This document shows, piece after piece, positions 54,285 to 61,354 of a DNA stretch of 64,000 bases (positions are counted from its first letter, which is position 1; every line of letters starts with the position of its first letter). This DNA comes from Candidatus Cloacimonas acidaminovorans str. Evry. Its GTDB lineage: Bacteria > Cloacimonadota > Cloacimonadia > Cloacimonadales > Cloacimonadaceae. Below the pieces are notes generated by a model. The model saw only the letters and a program-made list of their open reading frames with translations. It searched no databases and was not told the origin of the DNA. Location: assembly GCF_000146065.2 (NCBI RefSeq), contig NC_020449.1, positions 744,001 to 808,000 on the forward strand. Reading direction: 5' to 3'. A program made the position numbers and the translations under genes.

Positions 54285-54513
54285 AAAGGTCTCTTACAAG
54301 TGTCACTTATTTCACGGATAAAAAAATCACACAAATTCCGCTAAAGGGTCTCTCTCAAATTACACACATAGAATAAGTAATGGATAAAGAGGATTATAGG
54401 GATTTAATAGAACGCAGATGACGGGATAGATTGAATTTACTGGCTTTCAATTTGTAGTTTTTTTATATGAGGTTGTTAAAAAGAAAATTATTATTGTTTA
54501 TAATGAATAGGTG
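54285..54513. other. Intergenic, nothing recognised
   Basis: Between the ketoreductase and the mirrored repeat chain. AT-rich; two short similar stretches (AAGGTCTCTTACAAGTGTCA and GGGTCTCTCTCAAATTACAC) but no gene, known element or clear promoter. Confidence 0.45.
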
Positions 54514-54679
54514 TTAGAGTTCAGGGTGCGGGAGTTCAAAGTTCAAAGTGCAGGAGTTCAAAGTTTTTTTTCGGTGGCTTCGGTGGCTTCGGTGGCTGAT
54601 AAAAAAATCCCCAAAATCCTTAAAATCCTGTTCATCCCAGACCTATTAAAATCTGCGCAATCAGCGTAATCTGCGTGAG
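54514..54679. repeat. Left half of mirrored composite inverted repeat (W4-W5rc-W2-W1rc)
   Basis: Order: W4 (GTGCGGGAGTTCAAAGTTCA, AAGTGCAGGAGTTCAAAG), W5 reversed (TCGGTGGCTTCGGTGGCTTC), W2 (AAAATCCTGTTCATCCCAG then ACCTATT), W1 reversed (AAAATCTGCGCAATCAGCG then TAATCTGCGTGAG). Its reverse complement aligns along the whole length with 58185-58321. It lies directly before the epimerase ATG. Confidence 0.9.
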
Positions 54680-54689
54680 AGGATAAAGT

Positions 54690-55619
54690 ATGAAGTATTT
54701 GGTGACAGGGGGAGCCGGGTTTATCGGTTCCAACATTGTGAAAGAATTATTAAAACAAAATCAGGAAGTTCGGGTTCTGGATAATTTTGCAACTGGCAAA
54801 AGAGAAAATATCCTGCCTTTACTGAAAGACCCGAAGTTGACATTGATAGAAGGGGATTTAAGAAGTTTTCATATTGTCCGTTCTGCTGTTAAGGGAGTGG
54901 ATTATATTTTGCATCAGGGTGCTTTACCTTCCGTTCCGCGTTCCATAAATGATCCCATAACTACAAATGATGTAAATATTTTGGGGATGCTGAACATTTT
55001 GGAGGCAGCCAAGGAATTTGAAGTGAAACGAGTGATTTGTGCTTCGTCATCTTCAATTTATGGCAATAGCGAATTCCTTCCCAAAGTGGAAACGATGCCT
55101 GTTAATCCGATGTCGCCTTATGCTTTAACTAAATATACACAGGAGCGGTATTGCCAGATTTTCTATCAGTTATATGGATTGGAAACTGTTTCGCTCAGGT
55201 ATTTTAATGTGTTTGGTCCCAATCAAGACCCTACTTCACAATATAGTGCTGTAATTCCAAAATTTATAAAATTGATGATGCCGGATAAGAGACCTATTAT
55301 TTACGGGGATGGAAGTCAATCCCGGGATTTTACTTATGTGGAAAATAATGTGTGGGCAAATATTCAGGCCTGCACTGCAGAAAAAGCAGCTGGAGAAGTG
55401 ATCAATATTGCCTGCGGGGAGAGTTATACTTTACTGGATTTAGTAAAGCTTTTGAATGAGATTTTGGGGAAGGATATTGAACCGATATTTGAAAAAGAGA
55501 GAGCAGGCGATGTGAAACATTCTTTGGCGGGGATAGATAAGGCAAAAGAGTTGATAGGGTATGAGGTAAGGGTGGATTTTAAAGAGGGATTGCAACGCAC
55601 CGTAGAATTTTATAGATAG
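54690..55619 (+). CDS. WbpP/TviC-like UDP-HexNAc 4-epimerase
   Basis: 309 aa extended SDR. VTGGAGFIGSNIVKELLKQN, LDNFATGKRENI, HQGALPSVPRSINDPITTND (the S-V-P-R-S-I block typical of WbpP/TviC UDP-GlcNAc 4-epimerases), SSSIYGNSEFLPKVE, SPYALTKYTQE (Tyr-Lys) and RYFNVFGPNQDPTSQYSAVI. It interconverts UDP-GlcNAc and UDP-GalNAc (or the uronic acids). It begins the ~4 kb segment enclosed by the mirrored inverted repeat, together with the sugar transferase at 56582. Confidence 0.9.
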   Translation: MKYLVTGGAGFIGSNIVKELLKQNQEVRVLDNFATGKRENILPLLKDPKLTLIEGDLRSFHIVRSAVKGVDYILHQGALPSVPRSINDPITTNDVNILGMLNILEAAKEFEVKRVICASSSSIYGNSEFLPKVETMPVNPMSPYALTKYTQERYCQIFYQLYGLETVSLRYFNVFGPNQDPTSQYSAVIPKFIKLMMPDKRPIIYGDGSQSRDFTYVENNVWANIQACTAEKAAGEVINIACGESYTLLDLVKLLNEILGKDIEPIFEKERAGDVKHSLAGIDKAKELIGYEVRVDFKEGLQRTVEFYR

Positions 55620-55632
55620 AACGCATTATTGT

Positions 55633-55665
55633 CCCACGCAGATTTCGCAGATAACGCAGATTAAA
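55633..55665. repeat. W1 arm, left of tandem GxxExxY pair
   Basis: CCACGCAGATTTCGCAGATA then ACGCAGATTAAAG. The reverse orientation closes the second GxxExxY copy at 56548. Confidence 0.88.
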
Positions 55666-55678
55666 GTACTATAATATA

Positions 55679-56074
55679 ATGAATTTGAACGAGATAAGTT
55701 ATCAAATTAGGGGTGCTGTTTTTGATGTATATAATGAACTGGGACCCGGGCTAATGGAAAATGTTTACGAAAAAGCTCTTATTATTGAATTGCAGAATAA
55801 GAAGTTACAAGTTCAAAAACAAGTTCCAATAGAAGTTCTTTATAGAGGTTTTGATCTTGGTCTTCAATATCGGTTGGATTTATTGGTAAATGAACAAGTG
55901 GTAATAGAATTGAAATCGGTAGAAACATTATTACCTGTTCATCATAAGCAGTTAATAACTTACTTGAAATTAGCAAAGAAACCTTTGGGCTTTTTAATTA
56001 ACTTCAATACTGATTCCATCAAAGACAATATCATAAGAATAGCCAATGACAAAAATCATCCAGACCTTAAATAA
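55679..56074 (+). CDS. GxxExxY protein, tandem copy 1
   Basis: 131 aa. NEISYQIRGAVFDVYNELGP, GLMENVYEKALIIEL (G-x-x-E-x-x-Y), then LQYRLDLLVNEQVVIELKSV (D...E-L-K, PD-(D/E)XK-like core), HHKQLITYLKLAKKPLGFLI and NFN. Same family as, but different subgroup from, 42462 and 49829. Nearly identical to the next copy, 472 bp on; four residues differ in what I compared. W1 arms flank each copy. Confidence 0.92.
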   Translation: MNLNEISYQIRGAVFDVYNELGPGLMENVYEKALIIELQNKKLQVQKQVPIEVLYRGFDLGLQYRLDLLVNEQVVIELKSVETLLPVHHKQLITYLKLAKKPLGFLINFNTDSIKDNIIRIANDKNHPDLK

Positions 56075-56075
56075 T

Positions 56076-56138
56076 AAAATCTGCGAAATCAGCTTTAAGT
56101 GGGTTGCACGCAGATTTCGCAGATAACGCAGATTAAAG
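56076..56138. repeat. W1 tandem junction between GxxExxY copies
   Basis: AAAATCTGCGAAATCAGC (reversed W1) , TTTAAGTGGGTTG, then CACGCAGATTTCGCAGATAA and CGCAGATTAAAG (forward W1). The same junction, with one base changed (TTGAAGTGGGTTG), separates the two copies at 63667-63728. Confidence 0.9.
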
Positions 56139-56150
56139 ATTTATAATATA

Positions 56151-56546
56151 ATGAATTTGAACGAGATAAGCTATCAAATTAGGGGTGCTGTTTTTGATGT
56201 ATATAATGAACTGGGACCCGGATTACTGGAAAAAGTTTATGAACAAGCTCTTATTATTGAATTGCAGAATAAGAAGTTACAAGTTCAAAAACAAGTTCCA
56301 ATAGAAGTTCTTTATAGAGGTTTTGATCTTGGTCTTCAATATCGGTTGGATTTATTGGTAAATGAACAAGTGGTAATAGAATTGAAATCGGTAGAAACAT
56401 TATTACCTGTTCATCATAAGCAGCTAATAACATACTTGAAATTAGCAAAGAAACCTTTGGGCTTTTTAATTAACTTCAATACTGATTCCATCAAAGACAA
56501 TATCATAAGAATAACCAATGACAAAAATCATCCAGACCTTAAATAA
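56151..56546 (+). CDS. GxxExxY protein, tandem copy 2
   Basis: 131 aa, near-identical to the copy at 55679 (GLLEKVYEQALIIEL here; GLMENVYEKALIIEL there; one Ala/Thr difference near the end). Intact D...E-L-K core. The 3' arm at 56548 ends one base before the start of the sugar transferase. The high identity of the two copies, including third positions, shows a recent tandem duplication of the arm-gene unit. Confidence 0.92.
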   Translation: MNLNEISYQIRGAVFDVYNELGPGLLEKVYEQALIIELQNKKLQVQKQVPIEVLYRGFDLGLQYRLDLLVNEQVVIELKSVETLLPVHHKQLITYLKLAKKPLGFLINFNTDSIKDNIIRITNDKNHPDLK

Positions 56547-56547
56547 T

Positions 56548-56580
56548 AAAATCTGCGAAATCAGCGTAATCTGCGTGGGA
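56548..56580. repeat. W1 arm, reversed, right of GxxExxY pair
   Basis: AAAATCTGCGAAATCAGCG then TAATCTGCGTGGGA, reverse complement of the arm at 55633. It abuts the ATG of the sugar transferase (56582), leaving that gene without its own visible SD. Confidence 0.88.
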
Positions 56581-56581
56581 C

Positions 56582-58180
56582 ATGAAGAATAAGATTGCGA
56601 AGTATGCCCTGTTTGCCTTGGACCTGCTGATCATCGTCTTTGCGTTTTTATTTGCCGCAAAGATTAGGCCAGGCACCAAAAGGATAATTCTTACTTATTA
56701 TCGCAGTTTTGTCCCTTTTGCTGTTATTTGGCTTGGTTCCGGACTTTGGGGTCAGAAATACAGTGTTAAAACTATTGGTGGCGGAGCTGACTATGTAAAA
56801 CGAATTTTCAAATGCGATCTGATAGCGGTGGCTTTTATTTTTGGTCTAATGTATCTACTGGGGAAGTTTTATTATTCTCGTTACATTGTTTTCGGAACGA
56901 TATCCCTATCTTTTGTTTTAGAGTTGTTTTTTTACCCTGCTGTTTATTATACTTTTCGTTTTCATAAGGAAAATGAGAGTTATGCATCTACAAATTTGGT
57001 AACGCATTCCAAAGCAATGGAAAATATGCAGAGTCCAAAGTTCTTTCTGGATTCGGCAAATGCTGTTCCCATTATCAGTAATGAACCCTATCATTTACCT
57101 TTTAGCGAGAATATTGATTCCGATTCCATTCTTATTCCGCTCTGGCAACAATATTTGGCTGAGCAACCGCAGTTATTTGAATTCATAAATGACTATCTGG
57201 ACCTGGGTCGTTTCAGCAAAAATGGTACTTTAATCCTTAATTCCGAAAATTATTTCAATATTCAAAATGAGCCGGTGAACAGTCGGCAGATTTTTATCAA
57301 TCTGCATAAAATAAATGATTTACGTCGGCTGAACTATTATTTTATCCGGGTTAACGAATTGCTGATTGAGGGAGGTGTCTTTATCTGTAAAGGACAAACC
57401 ATCTCAGAGAGGCATAATCTTTTTTATAAGCGTTGGACACCTTATCTTGGATCGATCCTGTATGGGATCGATTTTATTTTTAGGCGCGTTTTTCCTAAAT
57501 TGCCAATTTTACAGGGTTGGTATTTTGCCATAACGAAAGGTAAAAATAGAGCCATTTCGGAAACAGAAATGCTGGGACGCTTCTATTTTTGCGGTTTTGA
57601 ACTGATTCATAAACGCGAAATTGACGATATGATGTATTTTATCCTGAAAAAGACAAAAAAACCTTGCACGGATCCCAATCCAACTTATGGACCTCTGATT
57701 CGTTTAAAACGCAAAGGTAAAGACGGTAAAACAATTTACCTAAAAAAACTGCGGACTATGCATCCTTATAGTGAATATCTGCAGGACTATGTGTATCAGA
57801 CCAATGCTTTGCAGGAAGGAGGCAAGTTCTCCAATGATTTTAGGGTAACTTCCTGGGGGAAGGTCTTAAGAAAATTGTGGCTGGATGAATTACCCCAACT
57901 TATCAATTTCCTTCAGGGTGATCTGTCTTTAGTGGGAGTGCGAGCTTTGAGCGATCACTATTTTTATCTTTATCCACCAGAAATGCAAGAACTTAGGATA
58001 AAACTGAAACCGGGTTTGATTCCTCCCTTCTATGCTGATATGCCTAAAAGCTTTGAAGAAATTGTGGAATCGGAAAGAAGATATATTATGAAGAAAATGG
58101 AAAAACCCTTTAAGACGGACTGGGTGTATTTTTGGAAAAGTGTGTGGAATATTGTTGTTAAGGGTGCCAGGTCAAATTAG
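56582..58180 (+). CDS. Polyprenyl-phosphate sugar phosphotransferase (bacterial sugar transferase domain)
   Basis: 532 aa. Four N-terminal hydrophobic segments (residues ~5-120) and a C-terminal bacterial-sugar-transferase domain from about residue 365: [68 protein letters not shown] and LKPGLIPPF. Family members (WcaJ/WbaP) move a sugar-1-phosphate to undecaprenyl phosphate. The middle (residues ~130-360) is unusual; [20 protein letters not shown] and [20 protein letters not shown] resemble the end of a methyltransferase-like fold. The membrane helix usually preceding the catalytic domain is not obvious. Second initiating enzyme of the window. Confidence 0.87.
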   Translation: MKNKIAKYALFALDLLIIVFAFLFAAKIRPGTKRIILTYYRSFVPFAVIWLGSGLWGQKYSVKTIGGGADYVKRIFKCDLIAVAFIFGLMYLLGKFYYSRYIVFGTISLSFVLELFFYPAVYYTFRFHKENESYASTNLVTHSKAMENMQSPKFFLDSANAVPIISNEPYHLPFSENIDSDSILIPLWQQYLAEQPQLFEFINDYLDLGRFSKNGTLILNSENYFNIQNEPVNSRQIFINLHKINDLRRLNYYFIRVNELLIEGGVFICKGQTISERHNLFYKRWTPYLGSILYGIDFIFRRVFPKLPILQGWYFAITKGKNRAISETEMLGRFYFCGFELIHKREIDDMMYFILKKTKKPCTDPNPTYGPLIRLKRKGKDGKTIYLKKLRTMHPYSEYLQDYVYQTNALQEGGKFSNDFRVTSWGKVLRKLWLDELPQLINFLQGDLSLVGVRALSDHYFYLYPPEMQELRIKLKPGLIPPFYADMPKSFEEIVESERRYIMKKMEKPFKTDWVYFWKSVWNIVVKGARSN

Positions 58181-58184
58181 AAGT

Positions 58185-58500
58185 TCACGCGGATTTCGCA
58201 GATTTGAATAGGTCTGGGATGAATAGGATATTCAGGATTTATGGGATTTTTTATTAGCCACCGAGATCACCGAAGGCACTAAAAAAAAACTTTGAACTCC
58301 AGCACTTTGAACTTTGAACTAATAATAGGTCTGGGATGAACAGGATATTCAGGATTTATGGGATTTTTTATTAGCCACCGAGATCACCGAAGACACCAAA
58401 AAAACTTCTAACTCCAACACTTTGAACTTTGAACTCCAGCACTTTGAACTTTGAACTAATAATAGGTCTGGGATGAACAGGATATTCAGGATTTATGGGA
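58185..58500. repeat. Right half of mirrored composite inverted repeat plus extra units
   Basis: 58185-58321: W1 (CACGCGGATTTCGCAGATT), W2 reversed (AGGTCTGGGATGAATAGGAT, ATTCAGGATTTATGGGATT), W5 (GCCACCGAGATCACCGAAGG), W4 reversed (ACTTTGAACTCCAGCACTTT). This is the mirror order of 54514-54679. Two further units follow (from ~58322 and ~58459), the second partial, as a direct repeat of ~118-137 bp. Confidence 0.9.
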
Positions 58501-58520
58501 TTAATAAATAGAAATATTAA

Positions 58521-58565
58521 GTCCCATCGGGACGACAGGTACTAACAACGGGTTTTAACCCGGTG
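58521..58565 (+). repeat. REP sequence 1
   Basis: GTCCCATCGGGACGACAGGT, ACTAACAACGGGTTTTAACC, CGGTG. It folds at CGGGTTTTAACCCG and at GTCCCATCGGGAC. First of two direct copies before the REP-associated transposase relic. Confidence 0.88.
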
Positions 58566-58599
58566 AAAAGATAAAAAACATATCAACTTTGGGAGCAAA

Positions 58600-58644
58600 G
58601 TCCCATCGGGACGACAGATATTAACAACGGGTTTCAACCCGGTG
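58600..58644 (+). repeat. REP sequence 2
   Basis: GTCCCATCGGGACGACAGAT, ATTAACAACGGGTTTCAACC, CGGTG. Same orientation as copy 1, 79 bp downstream; ends 18 nt before the transposase start. Confidence 0.88.
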
Positions 58645-58662
58645 AATATTATAAGAGAATAT

Positions 58663-59115
58663 ATGCCTAATAGTTTTACTCAGCTTTATATCCACTATGT
58701 CTTTATAGTTCAAGAACGTGAATGTGCTCTCAAGCCAGAGATCCAAGAACGTTTTTACCCATATTTGGTTAGTTTAATCCATCAAAAAAAATGTGTAACA
58801 ATAGCTATAAATGGGACAGAAAATCACATTCATTTACTTGTTAAAATGCACCCGGATGTTTCTATATCAGAATTAGCTAAATTTGCTAAAGCTAATTCCA
58901 GTCATTGGGCTAATGAAATAAGATTATTTCCCCATAGATTTCATTGGCAAGAAGGTTATGGTGCTTTTTCCGTGTCTCAAAGTATGTTTTAGACGGTTGT
59001 AAAATATATAGAAAATCAAGTGGAACATCATAAACATCAGACAGTTCAAGAAGAATATGAGCTTTTCCTCAAAAAACATAAGATAGAATATAATCCTAAA
59101 TATCTTCCTAAATAA
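58663..59115 (+). pseudogene. REP-associated tyrosine transposase (IS200-like Y1), nonsense mutation
   Basis: Start ATG 58663 (an upstream GTG 58642 lies within the REP). FTQLYIHYVFIVQ at the N-terminus and the HUH-type metal motif ENHIHLLVKM near residue 55; SISELAKFAKANSSHWANE and HWQEGYGAFSVSQ are standard for the family. TAG at 58990-58992 (codon 110) interrupts the frame, which continues as TVVKYIENQVEHHKHQTVQE to TAA 59113-59115. The nucleophilic tyrosine (Y115, Y-I-x-N-Q) lies after the stop, so the truncated product cannot cut DNA. REPs flank it: two direct upstream, one inverted downstream. Confidence 0.92.
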
Positions 59116-59125
59116 GTATATATCT

Positions 59126-59157
59126 CACCGGGTTGAAACCCGTTGTTAGTATCTGTC
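59126..59157 (-). repeat. REP sequence 3, inverted and truncated by the IS
   Basis: CACCGGGTTGAAACCCGTTG then TTAGTATCTGTCG is the reverse complement of REP 2. The expected continuation (TCCCGATGGGAC) is replaced by the IS left end, so the IS inserted at or near the REP. Confidence 0.85.
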
Positions 59158-59214
59158 GGGGCTGTCCCGAAACTAAAATAAGATAAAAATCAATAAAAAG
59201 ATATAAGATTTTAC

Positions 59215-59243
59215 TTGACAATATTGAATGCTCTTGGAATATG
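59215..59243 (+). promoter_or_regulatory. Candidate promoter of the IS transposase
   Basis: TTGACA (59215-59220), 17-nt spacer, AATATG (59238-59243). The -35 is perfect, the -10 weak. It lies 27 nt before the start codon. Confidence 0.5.
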
Positions 59244-59269
59244 GTCTCATAAACATCAGGAGTTCAGAA

Positions 59270-60874
59270 ATGAGTTACAGAGAATATAATCAAGAGCAAA
59301 CAGACATCTTCGGTTTGGACATCAATGCCAGAATTCCGGAGCATCATTTAGTGCGTTTTGTTAATGACCTGATTGAGAATATGGATTTAACCAAGCTTCA
59401 TGCTCAATACAGTCCCGAAGGCAGTCCGGCATATAATCCCAAGATGATGTTAAAGATCATTGTTTATGCTTATATGAATGGTATCTACACTTGTCGTAAG
59501 ATTGCCAAAGCAGTAAGGGAGAATATCAATTTTATTTGGTTAACAGGGGATCAGCAACCGGACTTCAGAACGATCAATACTTTTGCCTGGACAAGATGTA
59601 AGGATGTATTGGCAGAGGTTTTTTGTAAGGTCGTTTTAATGGCAGAGGAAAAAGGTTATCTGGAATTGGATTCTTGTTTTATCGATGGCACGACCTTGAG
59701 AGCTAATGCTGGTAAGAATTCCTATATCTGGAAAAAGTCGGCTCTCAGATATCAGGAGCAGGTTAAGACAAGAGTGGATAATTTGTTTTGCCGGATCAAA
59801 AAATTGAATGAAGAGGAACAGCTTCAATATGGAGATCAAGATTTAAGAGAAGTTGGTACTCAGTTAGAATTTTTAAATGAACTCAATGTAGAAGAGGCTG
59901 AGCCGGAAGAGATTGCTCAAGCAGTGGAAAAGGCACAATCAGAACTGCAGAAAGCTGTTGATACTTTGAAAACACACCTTCCTTCTAACGCTCCTGCTAT
60001 AAAAAATATCAACCATTTACTGTCAGAGCTTAATAAGATACAAAAACTGGATGTGCCCAAACTAGAGAAATACGATCAACAAATTGAGATTATTGGTAAA
60101 GATAGAAACAGTGCCTCCAAAACGGATAATGATGCCACTTTTATCCGGATGAAAGACAGTTTATTAGCTCCGGGATATGTATCCTCAATCAGTACTTCTA
60201 ACCAATTTGTCACTGCCGTGCATCTCTATAATGTACCCCGGGAGGCAGTAGAATACACTACACTAATGGATATTCATTATACCAGTTTGGGTACTTATCC
60301 CAAACAGGTAATAGGAGATGCCGCTTATGGCATTTCAGTAAATTTGGATTATACCCATAAGAAGAAGATTGTCAGTTACTTAAAGCCCCCGGATTACAAA
60401 CGGGATTACTGGGATAGTTTATTACCCGGTTTCGTCTATGAGGAAACAAAGGATCAATGGGTTTGTCCTAATGGTAAGACATTGACTTTAGATAATGAGG
60501 AAGTGGTTAGGGCTAATGGACCGGAGAGAACCGTAAAGAGTTATAGATGTGAAGATTGCCAAGATTGTCCCTTTGTGCAGAAATGCATTCCCTATAAGAA
60601 TAAGAGCGGTAAAAACTTGGTCTATGATCCTTATTTGAGTCCTCTGAGGCAAGAAACGGTTCATAACCTTCAATCGAAAGAAGGAAAGAAACTGATGAAA
60701 AAACGATGTATTGAACCGGAAGCGGTGTTTGCCTCTATTAAGTGGAATAGTAAATTTAGTCGCTTTACAGTCAGATCCTTAAGTAAATGTAAAAACCAGT
60801 TGCTGCTGGTCTTGCTTGGACATAACATCCAGAAATTCTATAATGCCTCAATGGCTACAATGACAGGAACATAA
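59270..60874 (+). CDS. IS1182-family DDE transposase
   Basis: 534 aa from ATG 59270 with AGGAG upstream (59259-59263). The N-terminal DUF772-type domain reads IPEHHLVRFVNDLIENMDLT, YNPKMMLKIIVYAYMNGIYT and QQPDFRTINTFAW. The DDE core shows SCFIDGTTLRANAGKNSYIW (first Asp) and QVIGDAAYGISV (second Asp). A Cys cluster CEDCQDCPFVQKC follows and the C-terminus has NQLLLVLLGHNIQKFY. A coiled, Glu-rich insertion (residues ~185-280) lies between the first two acids. All catalytic regions appear intact. Confidence 0.94.
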   Translation: MSYREYNQEQTDIFGLDINARIPEHHLVRFVNDLIENMDLTKLHAQYSPEGSPAYNPKMMLKIIVYAYMNGIYTCRKIAKAVRENINFIWLTGDQQPDFRTINTFAWTRCKDVLAEVFCKVVLMAEEKGYLELDSCFIDGTTLRANAGKNSYIWKKSALRYQEQVKTRVDNLFCRIKKLNEEEQLQYGDQDLREVGTQLEFLNELNVEEAEPEEIAQAVEKAQSELQKAVDTLKTHLPSNAPAIKNINHLLSELNKIQKLDVPKLEKYDQQIEIIGKDRNSASKTDNDATFIRMKDSLLAPGYVSSISTSNQFVTAVHLYNVPREAVEYTTLMDIHYTSLGTYPKQVIGDAAYGISVNLDYTHKKKIVSYLKPPDYKRDYWDSLLPGFVYEETKDQWVCPNGKTLTLDNEEVVRANGPERTVKSYRCEDCQDCPFVQKCIPYKNKSGKNLVYDPYLSPLRQETVHNLQSKEGKKLMKKRCIEPEAVFASIKWNSKFSRFTVRSLSKCKNQLLLVLLGHNIQKFYNASMATMTGT

Positions 60875-60926
60875 AGGAGGAAATTAGGCTAGAAACTTGC
60901 TAAAAAGCGGATTATGAATCGAGTTG

Positions 60927-60956
60927 GGAGGAAACTATATATCTCCTCCATAAATT
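60927..60956 (+). terminator. Weak hairpin terminator candidate after the transposase
   Basis: GGAGGA (60927-60932) pairs TCCTCC (60944-60949), 11-nt loop, followed by ATAAATTTTT. The stem is short and the T-run delayed, so this is tentative. Confidence 0.35.
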
Positions 60957-61115
60957 TTTGGGAAATACTACTCTTTAGTCTCCGTTTTTCATGAAATCTC
61001 CGATTCAAAACCCGGCAAAAATATCTTTATCCCCTTCCTATGGAAAGAATTTTTTAGTTGTGAGACAGCTCCTATTTTCCCCAATAAATATAGTTTTGTA
61101 GGTTCTTTTCTTATC

Positions 61116-61160
61116 GCCGGGTTAAAACCCGTTGTTAGTACCTGTCGTTCCTACAGAACT
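61116..61160 (-). repeat. REP sequence 4, inverted
   Basis: GCCGGGTTAAAACCCGTTGT, TAGTACCTGTCGTTCCTACA, GAACT. Same family as 58521, outside the IS. The fully eroded relative at 4734 shares its TTCCTxCAGAACTT end. The remainder of 61073-61354 holds only the promoter below. Confidence 0.82.
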
Positions 61161-61267
61161 TTTTAAAGGTGTAAGTTTTTAATACTTTCATCTGTTCGCC
61201 GGATCGAAATTTGCCGTAATGGAAATGCCCTACTTAATGGGAGTTTAGATAAAATAAAAATTTGTGC

Positions 61268-61296
61268 TTGACAGTATCGCTATGGACTTGAAAATA
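61268..61296 (+). promoter_or_regulatory. Candidate promoter of the secreted protein gene
   Basis: TTGACA (61268-61273), 17-nt spacer, AAAATA (61291-61296), giving a start around 61303, about 50 nt before the ATG at 61355. Weak -10. Confidence 0.5.
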
Positions 61297-61354
61297 GTGC
61301 TGATTGATAATATTGATAGATATTGCAGGAAAGAAATTAAATTTGAGGATAAGT

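Larger units (their letters stand above)
59158..61072 (+). mobile_element. IS1182-family insertion sequence, complete
   Basis: About 1.9 kb. Left end GGGGCTGTCCCGAAACT (59158-59174); right end AGTTGTGAGACAGCTCC (61056-61072), whose reverse complement agrees with the left end at 13 of 17 positions. One transposase gene of full length. No clean target duplication was seen by eye. Apparently intact and therefore possibly active. Confidence 0.82.

Noticed and set aside
56254-56448. 64-codon minus-strand frames inside the GxxExxY genes
   Set aside because: They recur only because the plus-strand genes are duplicated; no start signals; antisense shadows.
16834-59115. TAG as a recoded sense codon (two genes have in-frame TAG)
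   Set aside because: Many intact genes here end in TAG at the correct place (rfbF, the GT2 at 14801, the nucleotidyltransferase at 21729, legB, the dehydrogenase at 27729), so TAG is a normal stop.
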